Shown: positions 25,666-33,479 of the stretch, piece after piece
Position numbering within the stretch: the first letter of the stretch is position 1
Layout: each line of letters starts with the position of its first letter
Source: an uncultured Pelagibacteraceae bacterium
Lineage (GTDB): Bacteria > Pseudomonadota > Alphaproteobacteria > Pelagibacterales > Pelagibacteraceae
DNA length: 64,000 bases
Assembly (NCBI GenBank): GCA_902563435.1
Contig: CACEXE010000002.1
Coordinates: 45,131-109,130 of the forward strand
Reading direction: 5' to 3'
The notes under the pieces: generated by a model
Seen by the model: the letters and a program-made list of their open reading frames with translations, nothing else
What the model was told of the DNA's origin: nothing
Database searches by the model: none
Program-made: the position numbers and the translations under genes

Positions 25666-25898
25666 CAACAGCCGCAAGTTTTTTTTGGCTTGCTTTTTTC
25701 TTCTTTTAATGACTCTGCTTCAGCCTTTGCTATTTCTAACTCTTTTGCACTTTCATCTAGGGTAATTTTTTCTTGTAAAAGTTTGTTTTCAAAATATGCA
25801 TAAAGAGATTTAAACCCTAGCTTAGAGGCTTTTTTTTCTTCGTAATTTTTTCTGCCTTTTAAATTATCGATTATTTCTAATATTTGTGGGTTTTGCAT
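25662..25898 (-). CDS. Small coiled-coil protein ending in a Cys-Gly-Cys-Cys tail
   Basis: The 78-residue protein has an N-terminal helical segment (ILEIIDNLKGRKNYEEKKASKLGFKSL), a Glu/Lys-rich coiled coil, and the C-terminus KKTCGCC. The cysteine cluster at the very end could bind metal or be modified. I do not recognise the family. It converges with the metallo-hydrolase (4-base overlap of 3' ends) and lies 40 bases downstream of the photolyase-like gene. Confidence 0.65.
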   Translation of the reverse strand: MQNPQILEIIDNLKGRKNYEEKKASKLGFKSLYAYFENKLLQEKITLDESAKELEIAKAEAESLKEEKSKPKKTCGCC

Positions 25899-25938
25899 AT
25901 TATTTTTATCTCATAAATTAAAAAAATTTCAATTAAAT

Positions 25939-27081
25939 TTATTCAAGGTTTTCAACTATTTTAGGAATGTATTTTTTAAAGTTAAAAAAACCTTTGTTAC
26001 AAAACTTCCAAGAATTTTGATCTAATTTTCTATAAAGAAACTCAATATTTTTTAGTGAGTTTTGATTTATGTAATCTAAATTTTCACCAACAGTTGGATA
26101 AAGACAATAAGCACTTTCGAAATTTTTTATTTCTTTGATATCAATAATCTCACAATTAATTGATTTTTCCACTAACCTTTTCTTTTGCTCCTCAATTAAA
26201 CTAGCCTTAAAATTCACTACATTTTCACTAAGCTGAATATTTCTATTTTCATTTTTATTTTCAATAAGAAGAATTTTTTCGAATTTTTGAATTGCAAAGT
26301 CGGTGATTTCAAATGCTAAATTATTTTCAAAAACTAGTAAGTTTTTCTCTTCAATATTTATAGGATTTTCAAAAGGTTTATGCAGAATAGTATAATTTTT
26401 ATCACTTATTATTGGGGGTGCATTTTTGTTAAGTTTTATATTTTCAAATCTGTTATTTGTAAATTTTTTAATATTCCATTCACTTGCAAGATAATGCTTC
26501 CCTTGAGTTTGAATACCTGCAACCCAACGCCAACCTAAAGTATTTGATGCAGTATCACCATCATACAAGTGTTGCATAAAAAATTCTGCACCAAGTTGCC
26601 AAGGTAGGTCTAATGTAAATATCCAAATGCTCGCAAACCACATTCTGGTATGATTATGCAAATAATTATAAGTCTTTAATTCATTTACCCACTCATTAAA
26701 ACATTGAATGTTAGTTTTACCTTCAATGGCATTTAAGTAACTTTTATTATCTTTAAACTCTTCTTTTATTCTTTTTAAATCTAATAAATAATCATCCCAT
26801 ACTCCAGATCGTAGTTCCATCCATCCTTTCCAATAAGTTCTCCATAGAACTTCTTGAATAAATTTTTCATTTTTTGAAAAAGAAAATTTTTCCAGCGACT
26901 TACTAATCACCTCCTTTTCATTAATTACCCCGTGTGTTATGTATGGTGATAGGCAAGATGTATTTGATCTTTTATCGGGACCAAAATCAAAATTTCTTAA
27001 TTTTGAGTATTCTCCAAGATTATTTTTAATAAAATTATCTAGGTTCTCAATAGCCGAAGCTCTTGTAGTTTTAAATTCCAT
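25939..27081 (-). CDS. Photolyase/cryptochrome-like FAD protein with domain order apparently permuted
   Basis: The FAD-binding photolyase domain starts almost at the N-terminus: LSPYITHG (44-51), QEVLWRTYWKGW (76-87), NHTRMWFAS (143-151), YDGDTASN (173-180) and LGWRWVAG (182-189). In ordinary photolyases about 200 residues of Rossmann-like antenna domain come first. Here only about 40 residues precede. The C-terminal 150 residues (KNLLVFENNLAFE, EKILLIENKN, KSINCEIIDI) look like alternating strands and helices of such an alpha/beta domain. It may repair UV damage or sense light; activity is unproven. Confidence 0.82.
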   Translation of the reverse strand: MEFKTTRASAIENLDNFIKNNLGEYSKLRNFDFGPDKRSNTSCLSPYITHGVINEKEVISKSLEKFSFSKNEKFIQEVLWRTYWKGWMELRSGVWDDYLLDLKRIKEEFKDNKSYLNAIEGKTNIQCFNEWVNELKTYNYLHNHTRMWFASIWIFTLDLPWQLGAEFFMQHLYDGDTASNTLGWRWVAGIQTQGKHYLASEWNIKKFTNNRFENIKLNKNAPPIISDKNYTILHKPFENPINIEEKNLLVFENNLAFEITDFAIQKFEKILLIENKNENRNIQLSENVVNFKASLIEEQKKRLVEKSINCEIIDIKEIKNFESAYCLYPTVGENLDYINQNSLKNIEFLYRKLDQNSWKFCNKGFFNFKKYIPKIVENLE

Positions 27082-27088
27082 TTTTTTA

Positions 27089-28273
27089 TTATCTTAATTT
27101 TCTTTTATGAAAGTTAATAAATCTTTCTACATTTGATTTATTAAAAGTTTTATTTTCTTCGAAAGAAACTTTTTTCATCGAGTAAGCATTACTTGAAGTT
27201 TGTCTTGATTGAATTGTAATATTACCTTTATAAAGTTTGAGTTTTACTGATCCATTTACTTTATTTCTCTTTGAATCAACAATTTTTTGTAGTTTAAATC
27301 TTTCCTTTGAATACCAATAGCCATTATAAACAAGCTCAGCATACCTTGGCATAACCTCATCTTTTTTATGCATTATATTTTTGTCTAGAGTAACAGATTC
27401 TATTGCTCTGTGTGCCACAAGCAATAATGATCCTCCAGGAGTTTCATAAACTCCTCTAGACTTTATTCCAATAAATCTATTCTCGACTAAATCCACTCTT
27501 CCTATTCCATTTCTTCCAGCTACGAGATTTAATTTATCCAAAACTTTTGCTGGAGATAATTTTTTTCCATTTAAACCAACAGGATCACCATTTTTGTAAT
27601 TAATAGTAATAAAGCTTGGTTTATTTGGAGCCTTTTCAGGAGAAGTTGTTCTTTGAAAAATAAATTCAGGTGCAGAATTTTTAGGATTTTCTAAAACCTT
27701 TCCCTCTGTTGAAGTATGAAATAAATTATCATCAACTGAGAAAGGTGGTGCACCTTTTTTATCTTTTGGAATTGGTATTCCATGTTTTTTTGCATACTTG
27801 ATTAGATCTGTTCTTGATTTTAATTTCCAAATTCTCCATGGCGCAATTATTTTAATTTTAGGACCAAAGTAATGATATCCCAATTCAAATCTAACTTGAT
27901 CATTTCCTTTTCCTGTCGAACCATGTGAGACAGCATAAGCATTAAATTTTTTAGCAACCCTGATTTGATCTTTTGCAATCAATGGTCTTGCAATAGATGT
28001 ACCTAATAAATAAACACCTTCATAAAGAGCATGACCTCTTATCATAGGATATACATAATCTTTAACAAAAATATTTTTTAGATCTTGAATTATGATTTTT
28101 TTAACTCCCAATTTTTTTGCATTCTTAATTATTTTTTTTCTATCCATTTCCTGCCCAACATCAGCAGTGTATGCTATAACTTCAGCATCATAATTTTTCT
28201 GAAGCCATTTAAGAATGATAGACGTATCCAAACCACCTGAATAGGCGAGTACAATCTTCTTTTGTTTTTTCAT
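27089..28273 (-). CDS. argG: Argininosuccinate synthase
   Basis: The 394-residue enzyme of arginine synthesis begins KIVLAYSGGLDTSIILKWL with the ATP PP-loop. It carries GHALYEGVYLLGTSIARPL, AVSHGSTGKGNDQVRFE and GRNGIGRVDLVENRFIG. It joins citrulline and aspartate using ATP. The IalB-like gene directly upstream has its stop next to this start, so both may be co-transcribed. Confidence 0.98.
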   Translation of the reverse strand: MKKQKKIVLAYSGGLDTSIILKWLQKNYDAEVIAYTADVGQEMDRKKIIKNAKKLGVKKIIIQDLKNIFVKDYVYPMIRGHALYEGVYLLGTSIARPLIAKDQIRVAKKFNAYAVSHGSTGKGNDQVRFELGYHYFGPKIKIIAPWRIWKLKSRTDLIKYAKKHGIPIPKDKKGAPPFSVDDNLFHTSTEGKVLENPKNSAPEFIFQRTTSPEKAPNKPSFITINYKNGDPVGLNGKKLSPAKVLDKLNLVAGRNGIGRVDLVENRFIGIKSRGVYETPGGSLLLVAHRAIESVTLDKNIMHKKDEVMPRYAELVYNGYWYSKERFKLQKIVDSKRNKVNGSVKLKLYKGNITIQSRQTSSNAYSMKKVSFEENKTFNKSNVERFINFHKRKLR

Positions 28274-28786
28274 TTAAGTGCAGCTTTTTTTTGCAGCGTT
28301 ATAAGCTTTGGTAAATCCCATTAATGAATAGTCATCTGTAGTTCTTGTGCCACTTTGTTTGTAGGCTGTTATCATTAATCTAGATGCCTTTTTCATTCTT
28401 TTAATTATTTTTTGTTCTGTTTTTCCACTAGAAATCCAAGCAAATTTATTTTGTGGTAGGTCAAACTCAAATTTTGATTTACCCGATGTAGCTAAAATTG
28501 CGTTTTGTGGATTAAAATCGTAACCAGATGTTATGCTCACTTCATCAGAAATCTTATCTTCAGGTCTAAAGGATACAAATAATCTTGCTTCTCTATTGCT
28601 TGCCTTAGGAGACTGGCTTACTGGTATAGAATAAGCAAAACAGATTTTTCCAGTTTCATTAAAAACTGCAACAGCATTCCAATCTTTAAAAGTTCCTAAT
28701 TTTGTTAAGTCCTCTGACTGGACAGATGTTATTAGAAATACTGTCAATATAAGTGTTTTTAAAAATAATTTTTTAATTATGGACAT
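28274..28786 (-). CDS. Invasion-associated locus B (IalB) family periplasmic protein
   Basis: The 170-residue protein begins with a signal peptide (KKLFLKTLILTVFLITSVQS). It then has the IalB pattern: FKDWNAVAVF, ICFAYSIPVSQSP, SGYDFNPQNA, FAWISS and YSLMGFTKAYNAAKKSC. One cysteine near the start and one at the end probably pair. Despite its name the family is common in free-living alphaproteobacteria and has no established role. It overlaps the aldo/keto reductase gene by ten bases. Confidence 0.85.
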   Translation of the reverse strand: MSIIKKLFLKTLILTVFLITSVQSEDLTKLGTFKDWNAVAVFNETGKICFAYSIPVSQSPKASNREARLFVSFRPEDKISDEVSITSGYDFNPQNAILATSGKSKFEFDLPQNKFAWISSGKTEQKIIKRMKKASRLMITAYKQSGTRTTDDYSLMGFTKAYNAAKKSCT

Positions 28787-29811
28787 GGATTGGGATATTT
28801 TTTTTGTACATTATTAATTTCTTTTATTACTTCACTATCAAGATTCACTTTTACACTTTCTACGTTAGTTTTCAACTGCTCCATAGTTGTTGCTCCAATA
28901 ATTACACTAGTCATAAATTCTTGAACTTCACAGAATTTTATAGACATTTGACTCATATCAAGGTCAAATTTTTGACTAATTTTGTAATAATCTTCAACAG
29001 CCTCTTCCATATTTGGTTTTCTATATCTTGTCCAAAAATCAAAATCTCTTTCCATTCTTGATCCTTTTGGAAATTTTTTATTTCTATATTTGCCTGTTAA
29101 ATAACCACTGGCTAAAGGTGAATAAGATAAACATCCTATATTTTCTCTTATAGATACTTCTGCTAAACCAACTTCATAAGACCTATTTAATAAACTGTAT
29201 GGATTTTGAATTGACATCATTCTTGGTAAATCTTTATCTTTAGCAAGTTGAAGATAATTCATAACTCCCCATGGAGTTTCATTTGACAAACCGACATACC
29301 TAATTTTGCCTTCCTCAATAAATTTCTTTAAATTTTCCAAAACATCTTCAAATTTATTCCAGTCATTTTCTTTGTGCTCGTAACCCAATCTTCCAAAGTT
29401 ATTTACGTTTCTTTCAGGCCAATGTAGTTGATAAAGATCAATATAATCAGTTTTTAATCTCTTTAGACTTCCATGAAGAGCATTCTCTAAGTTTTTGCCA
29501 GTAAAACTATTTTCTCCATTTCTCATATATTTTCTGCTAGGACCACCCACTTTGGATGCGAGTATTACGTCTTTTCTTTTTTTTGTTTTTTCAAACCAAT
29601 TTCCAATTATAGTTTCTGTATGACCATATGTTTCAGCTTTTGGTGGAACTGCATAAAGTTCAGCTGTATCCCAAAAATTTACTCCATTATCTAAAGAGTA
29701 ATTCATTTGTTCAAATGCCTCATTTTGGGTATTTTGTTCACCCCAAGTCATTGTCCCAAGACAAATTGTACTTACATTTAGCTCAGTATTTCCTAGTTTT
29801 TTATAATTCAT
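28777..29811 (-). CDS. Aldo/keto reductase
   Basis: The 344-residue AKR barrel is closest in layout to Tas/YajO-type proteins. It has the N-terminal LGTMTWGEQNTQNEA, a FWDTAELYA segment holding the catalytic Asp and Tyr, Lys in LASKVGG, and DLYQLHWPERNVN with the catalytic His. It probably reduces carbonyl compounds with NADPH; the substrate is unknown. It heads the leftward group AKR-IalB-argG and is divergent from the Bax-inhibitor gene. Confidence 0.92.
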   Translation of the reverse strand: MNYKKLGNTELNVSTICLGTMTWGEQNTQNEAFEQMNYSLDNGVNFWDTAELYAVPPKAETYGHTETIIGNWFEKTKKRKDVILASKVGGPSRKYMRNGENSFTGKNLENALHGSLKRLKTDYIDLYQLHWPERNVNNFGRLGYEHKENDWNKFEDVLENLKKFIEEGKIRYVGLSNETPWGVMNYLQLAKDKDLPRMMSIQNPYSLLNRSYEVGLAEVSIRENIGCLSYSPLASGYLTGKYRNKKFPKGSRMERDFDFWTRYRKPNMEEAVEDYYKISQKFDLDMSQMSIKFCEVQEFMTSVIIGATTMEQLKTNVESVKVNLDSEVIKEINNVQKKYPNPCP

Positions 29812-29882
29812 AATTTATGTAATATTTGTTACATTTATTTTGACGACTTGAAAATCTTAAAAAAAAATCTTATATAAATAAT

Positions 29883-30641
29883 ATGGAATTCAATAAAGAT
29901 AATATTTTAAATAAAGCAACAACAGCCAAGCAAACTGTTGTTATGGATGAAGGCTTAAGAGCCTACATGCTTAAAGTTTATAACTATATGGCAACTGGTG
30001 TCTTGCTTACTGGAATAATAGCACTTTTATCATTTAAAATGTCTGTAGTAACAGATTTAAATGGAGCAATTGTTGGATTAACAGAATTTGGAAATGCAAT
30101 TTATTTATCAGGTTTAAAATGGATTGTAATGTTGGCACCATTAGGAATTGTCTTTTACATGAGTTTCGGAATTAATAAAATGAGTGCTTCAAGAGCTCAG
30201 ACAACTTTCTGGGTATTTGCTGCATTAATGGGATTATCTCTTTCATCAATATTACTTATCTACACAGGTTTAAGTGTAACAAGAGTATTCTTTATTTCAT
30301 CAGCAACATTTGGTGCCATGAGTATTTATGGATACACAACGAAAAGAGACTTAACAAAAATGGGATCTTTTTTAATGATGGGTTTAATAGGAATTATAAT
30401 TGCATCAGTAGTAAATATATTTTTAAAATCATCAATGATGTATTTTGCAATATCAATAATCGGTGTTTTAGTATTTGTTGGCTTAACAGCATACGATACA
30501 CAAAAAATTAAAAACATGTATGCTGCCTCTGACAGTGGTGAGTTAATGGGTAAAAAAGCTGTTATGGGTGCGCTAACTTTATATTTAGATTTTATAAATT
30601 TATTCATAATGCTTTTAAGATTATTCGGTCAGAGAAGATAA
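29883..30641 (+). CDS. Bax inhibitor-1 / YccA family membrane protein
   Basis: The 252-residue protein has seven hydrophobic spans and the family C-terminal motif AYDTQKIKNMY, then ALTLYLDFINLFIMLLRLFG. Conserved acidic residues near the end fit the pH-sensitive leak-channel model known for bacterial homologues. In bacteria, YccA-type members interact with the FtsH protease. The role here is not shown by context. Confidence 0.93.
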   Translation: MEFNKDNILNKATTAKQTVVMDEGLRAYMLKVYNYMATGVLLTGIIALLSFKMSVVTDLNGAIVGLTEFGNAIYLSGLKWIVMLAPLGIVFYMSFGINKMSASRAQTTFWVFAALMGLSLSSILLIYTGLSVTRVFFISSATFGAMSIYGYTTKRDLTKMGSFLMMGLIGIIIASVVNIFLKSSMMYFAISIIGVLVFVGLTAYDTQKIKNMYAASDSGELMGKKAVMGALTLYLDFINLFIMLLRLFGQRR

Positions 30642-30644
30642 AAA

Positions 30645-30983
30645 CTAAATTTTTTTCCAATCAACTTTATTCAAGAGTATCTTAAGATCAAAGGAATTTT
30701 TTAGTATTTTACCATTAGTATCTGTAATTAAATATTTAAGATTTTTGTTTGAAGGCTTAAAATTTTTACAAATTTTATATATAGCTTTTTCAGCAGCATT
30801 TTTAAAAACACTAAAACTTACCTGCTTTCCTGAAATAGAAAGTCCATAGTCTTTCCAATTGCCCGAGGAAACCATTTTTGCATAAAGATCTAAAATAATT
30901 TTTAGTTCAGTTCTCTCAAAAAAAAGTTTTTTATCTTCATCTTTATTCGTATTATTTACTACTAATTTTAAATTTCTATTCAT
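30645..30983 (-). CDS. DUF2794 domain protein
   Basis: The 112-residue protein matches the alphaproteobacterial DUF2794 pattern: FFERTELKIILDLYAKMVSSGNWKDYGL, then FSVFKNAAEKAIYKICK, and YLITDTNGKIL. Function is unknown. It overlaps the yciB start region by eight bases and so shares a leftward transcript with it. Confidence 0.85.
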   Translation of the reverse strand: MNRNLKLVVNNTNKDEDKKLFFERTELKIILDLYAKMVSSGNWKDYGLSISGKQVSFSVFKNAAEKAIYKICKNFKPSNKNLKYLITDTNGKILKNSFDLKILLNKVDWKKI

Positions 30984-31527
30984 TCAGTTTATATTTGTTA
31001 ATCAAACCTATTTGAAAAGCGGTAAAAATAAAGGTTATTGGCAACATTCCCCAAACTTTAAAGTTAACCCAAAATTCTTCTGATTGTGTTCTCCAAATTA
31101 TTTCATTTAAAATCGCTAATCCAAAAAAGAAGTACGTCCATCTTTTATTTAAAATCTCCCATCCTTCATCACTTAAGGGCATAGATTTTCCAAGTAATTT
31201 TTTTAAAACTGGTTCATTTGTAAAGTATTTGCCAAACATTAATGCAAGACCAAACAAAATATTTATTATTGTTGGCTTCATGTAAATAAATATAGGATCA
31301 TCAAAATAAATTGTTAAACCACCAAACAATGTAATCAATATTCCGCTTATTAATGGCACCTTTGGAATTGTTTTTTCAACAATCCACATAATTAAAACTG
31401 CTATTATTGTTGCAACTATAAGTGGAGGTATTGCAACAATTAAATTTTTATCATTGTTATAATAAAAATAAAAAAATATTACCAAAGGCCCTAAATCAGT
31501 AACAAATTTTAAAACAGATTTATTCAC
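30976..31527 (-). CDS. yciB: Inner membrane septation protein A family (IspZ)
   Basis: The 183-residue polytopic protein has five to six spans and the family motif PKVPLISGILITLFGGLTIYFDD, then KPTIINILFGLALMFG and ILNEIIWR. YciB/IspZ proteins influence envelope synthesis and division in gammaproteobacteria. The start ATG is well placed, and the next gene (DUF2794) overlaps. Confidence 0.93.
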   Translation of the reverse strand: MNKSVLKFVTDLGPLVIFFYFYYNNDKNLIVAIPPLIVATIIAVLIMWIVEKTIPKVPLISGILITLFGGLTIYFDDPIFIYMKPTIINILFGLALMFGKYFTNEPVLKKLLGKSMPLSDEGWEILNKRWTYFFFGLAILNEIIWRTQSEEFWVNFKVWGMLPITFIFTAFQIGLINKYKLNE

Positions 31528-31604
31528 TGCTACATAATAGCAGAATTATAAAACAATTATATTTTTTTTATTGATTTTTATTTTTAAATATCCATATTTA
31601 TTGT

Positions 31605-31925
31605 GTGACTGTTCAAAAAGGAAAATTTTCTATTGGTGACGTTGTAAAACATAAGCACTTCGACTTTAGAGGTGTAATTTATGATGTTGATTTTGAGTTT
31701 AATAATTCTGAGGAGTGGTATCAATCTATACCAAAAAACGTAAGACCTAGAAAAGACCAACCTTTCTATCATTTGTTAGCTGAAAATGATGAAATCACTT
31801 ACGAAGCATACGTTTCTGAGCAAAATTTATTAGTGGATGACTCTGATGAACCAATTAAACACCCTCTAATCAATGAGATATTCTCAGGGAAAAAAGGCTC
31901 CGGTTACTTTAAGCCTTCTAATTAA
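31605..31925 (+). CDS. hspQ: Heat shock protein HspQ
   Basis: The 106-residue protein holds the YccV/HspQ domain: KFSIGDVVKHKHFDFRGVIYDVDFEF, then RPRKDQPFYHLLAE and AYVSEQNLL. HspQ is a specificity-enhancing factor for Lon protease in enterobacteria. GTG 31605 is the likely start because no in-frame ATG lies near; the RBS is weak, as is common here. Confidence 0.92.
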   Translation: MTVQKGKFSIGDVVKHKHFDFRGVIYDVDFEFNNSEEWYQSIPKNVRPRKDQPFYHLLAENDEITYEAYVSEQNLLVDDSDEPIKHPLINEIFSGKKGSGYFKPSN

Positions 31926-31997
31926 GCTAATTTACATTATTTAAACACATTTCGTGCAAACCTTCGTCATAGATTATGTCTAATATAAATTATATTT

Positions 31998-32051
31998 TGA
32001 CCAAGGATGCTTTAATCCCATTTATTTTATCTCCCTCTGTGTTCTTGGTCA
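31998..32051 (+). other. Intergenic hairpin between hspQ and ccmC
   Basis: TGACCAAG (31998-32005) pairs with CTTGGTCA (32044-32051), closing a 38-base loop that contains a pyrimidine-rich stretch and a small GAT...ATC pairing. It lies 57 bases before the ccmC start in a 182-base gap. It could be part of the ccm leader or a small RNA. The evidence is one 8-bp stem. Confidence 0.3.
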
Positions 32052-32107
32052 GAATAACCCACCAGAAAAATTTTCATAATTTAAATTTGTGTTATAGATA
32101 ACAGAAA

Positions 32108-32815
32108 ATGTTTAAGTATTTAAAACCAAACAACTTATTAAAAATAATAAATAAAACACAAAAGTATGTATTTATTATTTTTTTAGTAATTATAAGCATT
32201 GGTCTTGTTGAGGCATTAATACTTTCTCCTGAAGACTATAAACAAAGCGACTCAGTGAGAATTATGTATGTACATGTCCCAGCAGCTTGGATTTCTCTTG
32301 GAATTTTTTCTTTAATTGCTGTTTTGTCATTTGGTATTTTAGTTTTTAAAAATAAGAATCTTTCATTAATAACTAAAAGCTTAGCACCATCTGGTTTTGT
32401 TTTTAACGTTATTGCTTTGGTTACAGGATCCATTTGGGGTAAACCTACTTGGGGAACCTGGTGGGCATGGGATGCAAGAATAACATCAATGTTATTACTT
32501 GCTTTTTTCTATTTAATGTTTCTTCTAAGTTGGAGGGTAACTGACAACGAGGAAAAAGCTGTAAAGATTAGTTCGTACATAGCAATAATAGGTTTAATAA
32601 ATGTCCCAATAATCAAATTTTCTGTTGAATGGTGGTCAACATTGCACCAACCTTCTTCAGTAAATATTTTTACAGAAACTTCTATTCATGCTTCCATGTT
32701 GTTACCTTTAGGTATAATGACTGCGGCATTTGCACTTTTTTCGCTTTTGATATTTTTGATGAAATATAATACAGAACTGATAAAAATAAAAAATAAAGGA
32801 TTAGATAGATTATGA
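32108..32815 (+). CDS. ccmC: Haem export/handling protein CcmC
   Basis: The 235-residue protein has six membrane spans and the tryptophan-rich haem-handling motif WGKPTWGTWWAWDARITSMLLL. Flanking histidines are in MYVHVPAAW and TLHQPSSVN. It passes haem to CcmE in the periplasm. It opens the ccmCDEFGH cluster, in which genes overlap or are separated by a few bases. No ccmA or ccmB is present in this window. Confidence 0.97.
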   Translation: MFKYLKPNNLLKIINKTQKYVFIIFLVIISIGLVEALILSPEDYKQSDSVRIMYVHVPAAWISLGIFSLIAVLSFGILVFKNKNLSLITKSLAPSGFVFNVIALVTGSIWGKPTWGTWWAWDARITSMLLLAFFYLMFLLSWRVTDNEEKAVKISSYIAIIGLINVPIIKFSVEWWSTLHQPSSVNIFTETSIHASMLLPLGIMTAAFALFSLLIFLMKYNTELIKIKNKGLDRL

Positions 32816-33045
32816 TTAACGAAGTTTTATACATGAATGGATACGGTCTCTATGTATGGTCTTCTTTTGCATTTACTCTTTCTTGTTTTTGTATTTTATA
32901 TTCAGTAATCAAACTTCAATTAGTTAAAGAGCAAAAGAAATTTAGGGCTCGTTTTGAAAGTTTAGAGACTGATAAAATTGAAATAGCAAAAAAACAAGAA
33001 ACATATAAAGAAATACTAGCTACTTCATCTGCATCTAAAATTTAA
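32812..33045 (+). CDS. ccmD: Haem exporter accessory protein CcmD
   Basis: The 77-residue protein has one membrane span preceded by [15 protein letters not shown], the CcmD signature, and a charged C-terminal helix ([15 protein letters not shown]). CcmD helps release holo-CcmE from CcmABC. It overlaps ccmC by four bases. A second in-frame ATG eight codons in could be the true start. Confidence 0.9.
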   Translation: MINEVLYMNGYGLYVWSSFAFTLSCFCILYSVIKLQLVKEQKKFRARFESLETDKIEIAKKQETYKEILATSSASKI

Positions 33046-33056
33046 TTTTTATTTTC

Positions 33057-33479
33057 ATGTATGGTAAAAAAGTTAAATTAAGAGCCATCTTTATATTATC
33101 TATATTCTTTTCATCAATCTTAATTATATTTTTAGTTTTTAAATCACTAGAGGAAAACGTCGTTTATTTTAAATCACCTACAGAAATAAAAAATTTAATA
33201 GAGTTGACACCAAAAAAAATAAGAGTTGGAGGAATGGTTAAAGAAAAATCAATTATCATTAATCAGTCAGAAGTTAATTTTGTCATAACTGACTTTAAAA
33301 ATGAATTAATCGTTAATTATAGTGGTTCCGTTCCAAATTTATTTGAAGAAGGAAAAGGAGTTGTGGCTGAAGGTTTTTTAAAAGATCGTAATTTTTTAAC
33401 TGCGGTTAAAATATTGGCAAAACATGATGAAAATTATATGCCACCTGAGGTGAAAGAGGCATTAAAAGAGAGTAATTAA
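33057..33479 (+). CDS. ccmE: Cytochrome c maturation haem chaperone CcmE
   Basis: The 140-residue membrane-anchored OB-fold protein has an N-terminal anchor, then [20 protein letters not shown], and the haem-binding [13 protein letters not shown], whose histidine forms the covalent haem bond in homologues. It carries haem in the periplasm to CcmF. Its stop overlaps the ccmF start. Confidence 0.97.
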   Translation: MYGKKVKLRAIFILSIFFSSILIIFLVFKSLEENVVYFKSPTEIKNLIELTPKKIRVGGMVKEKSIIINQSEVNFVITDFKNELIVNYSGSVPNLFEEGKGVVAEGFLKDRNFLTAVKILAKHDENYMPPEVKEALKESN

